A DNA stretch of 64,000 nucleotides from NCBI GenBank assembly GCA_902775135.1, contig CACYKY010000011.1, positions 1-64,000 of the forward strand, read 5' to 3'. This document shows positions 63,124 through 64,000 of the stretch, piece after piece (within the stretch, counting starts at the first letter, position 1; each line of letters opens with the position of its first letter). The position numbers and the translations under genes were made by a program. Source of the DNA: an uncultured Bacteroidota bacterium (GTDB lineage Bacteria; Bacteroidota; Bacteroidia; Bacteroidales; P3). The notes beneath the pieces are model-generated. The model worked only from the letters and a program-made list of their open reading frames with translations. It was not told the origin of the DNA and made no database searches.

Positions 63124-64000
63124 CTAGAACAGGCCGCGCGAACCAAGTTTAAAGAATGCCCATGCGAATGCCATGATGGGTACGATATAGTACCATATTT
63201 TGACAAAACGGTAGTTCTTGGCGTTGAGCAATGTGACGCCGTATGCCGCCATGATGAGGAGGACGGGTAGCGCTGGTAGCAGGAATCGCTCCGAGTTGGC
63301 GAATCCACTGGCCGAGATGATACCCAGGTAGGCAATGGCAAAGGAGCCTATGAACGAGAGGTTGCGCCAGTTCTTGGTGACGAAGATGGCGCTGAATACA
63401 GCAATCAACACAAATGCTCCAAAGAAGTTACGTACATAGTTTCCTCCGCTGATCATCTGTTGGTTGTATTGTTGGTCCACATCCACCATGGTGGGGAAGG
63501 GCATGACGAACATCATGGGCGCCATGACGGTACCGGTAGCGTATTTGGCCCATTGGTTACCCTTGTTGGTTTGGTGGGTGCGTTTGGCTATCTGGTTCTC
63601 TCCGCGGTCTTCCCATGTCGATTGGAGTTCGGTGCTGATAACGCCACCAGTCAATGTCGTGACAACCAGAGCCCCCCAGGCAATGAGCATGATACGTTTG
63701 CCTCGTCCAACAACCGATGTGTTGGTGAAGACCAGCGCAGTGGCGAAGGCTAATACTGCTGCCGCACCCAAAACGGTTCGGAACGTGAAAAGTGTGATGG
63801 CTAATAATATAGGGATGGCGATGGTGAAAACATTGTATTTCTTGCTTCGTAGCAGATAGTCGGCTCGTTCAAGATATGCCACCAGGAGGAAAACCATCAA
63901 GGTTTCCTTCAAGTGCAATCCGCAGTAAAAGATGAGGTTGGGCATGAAGCAGGTAAAGATGGCCGCCAATCGTCCGCCCTCTTCGCCGATGTTGCGTTTG
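63124..64000 (-). CDS. Polytopic membrane protein of the polysaccharide locus (partial)
   Basis: The C-terminal part (291 codons plus TAG) of a multi-span protein whose start lies right of the window; the frame is open to the last base. About eight hydrophobic segments are visible, including LIFYCGLHLKETLMVFLLVA, an extended loop (about 120-175, with EDRGENQIAKRTHQTNKGNQ) and ANSERFLLPALPVLLIMAAY. It resembles membrane glycosyltransferases or O-antigen polymerase-type proteins, but the diagnostic N-terminus is missing. An internal TTG at 63969 is not the real start. The stop is followed in frame by the repeat array. Confidence 0.8.
   Translation of the reverse strand, partial: KRNIGEEGGRLAAIFTCFMPNLIFYCGLHLKETLMVFLLVAYLERADYLLRSKKYNVFTIAIPILLAITLFTFRTVLGAAAVLAFATALVFTNTSVVGRGKRIMLIAWGALVVTTLTGGVISTELQSTWEDRGENQIAKRTHQTNKGNQWAKYATGTVMAPMMFVMPFPTMVDVDQQYNQQMISGGNYVRNFFGAFVLIAVFSAIFVTKNWRNLSFIGSFAIAYLGIISASGFANSERFLLPALPVLLIMAAYGVTLLNAKNYRFVKIWYYIVPIMAFAWAFFKLGSRGLF

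Noticed and set aside
63969..63969. TTG as the start of the right-edge membrane protein
   Set aside because: The frame is open to the window edge and the residues before it (RNIGEEGGRLA) continue the protein, so the true start is outside.

Overview
The window looks like a chromosomal segment of a Bacteroidales (Bacteroidota) bacterium of moderate GC content. The evidence is: promoters of the TTTG / TAnnTTTG type instead of -35/-10 boxes, little sign of Shine-Dalgarno sequences, two kinds of type IX secretion (T9SS) sorting domains, several OmpA-family outer-membrane proteins, and Bacteroidota-typical families (DUF3467, DUF4837, DUF6089, GxxExxY). I cannot name a genus. No rRNA, CRISPR array, transposase or phage gene was seen.

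Layout. 1-5.5 kb: the 3' end of one T9SS cargo gene and a complete giant modular cargo gene whose 3' ends and terminators are near-identical. 5.9-19.5 kb: the core information-processing cluster tRNA-Thr, Tyr, Gly, Thr, tuf, tRNA-Trp, secE, nusG, rplK, rplA, rplJ, rplL, rpoB, rpoC, with a strong promoter ahead of the tRNAs, a hairpin between rplL and rpoB and a terminator after rpoC. 19.5-26.2 kb: a secreted propeller-like protein, DUF3467, a phosphopantetheinyl transferase, the Sua5-type t6A enzyme, a POT peptide transporter, S21 and L28, mutY and ssb. 26.3-31.0 kb: a second giant surface protein with a gliding-motility type C-terminus. 31.5-37.2 kb: pgi, two OmpA-family proteins, a glycosyltransferase and purN. 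37.5-42.5 kb: acpP, fabF, rnc and two predicted outer-membrane barrel genes. 42.5-49.9 kb: an SDR protein, a DUF4837 lipoprotein, a DUF6089 barrel, uppS, bamA and two Skp/OmpH chaperones, i.e. an envelope-assembly operon. 50.2-64 kb: a surface-polysaccharide locus on the minus strand with an OmpA protein, a Wzc-type tyrosine kinase, a Wza-type export lipoprotein, then wecB, a NodB-like deacetylase, two hexapeptide acyltransferases, a DUF354 protein, a FemAB-like GNAT protein, a CapK-like adenylating enzyme, a glycosyltransferase, a GxxExxY gene and a truncated membrane protein that runs off the right edge.

How the parts fit. The left half is transcription/translation machinery. The right half is mainly envelope: UppS makes the lipid carrier, BamA and Skp proteins place outer-membrane barrels, and the Wza/Wzc pair exports a glycan built by the adjoining operon. 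The phosphopantetheinyl transferase may charge the acyl carrier protein encoded 16 kb away.

Most notable signals: an array of eight 39-bp repeats (62801-63118) that is open in the frame of the upstream membrane-protein gene just past its TAG stop and closes on an ATGA overlap with the next gene; a low-GC GxxExxY gene flanked by 12-bp direct repeats; a (Tyr-Gly)14 tail on the tyrosine kinase; the rpoC terminator overlapping the start of the next gene; a one-residue-short FeS loop in MutY; and a peptide transporter lacking the first Glu of the ExxER motif.
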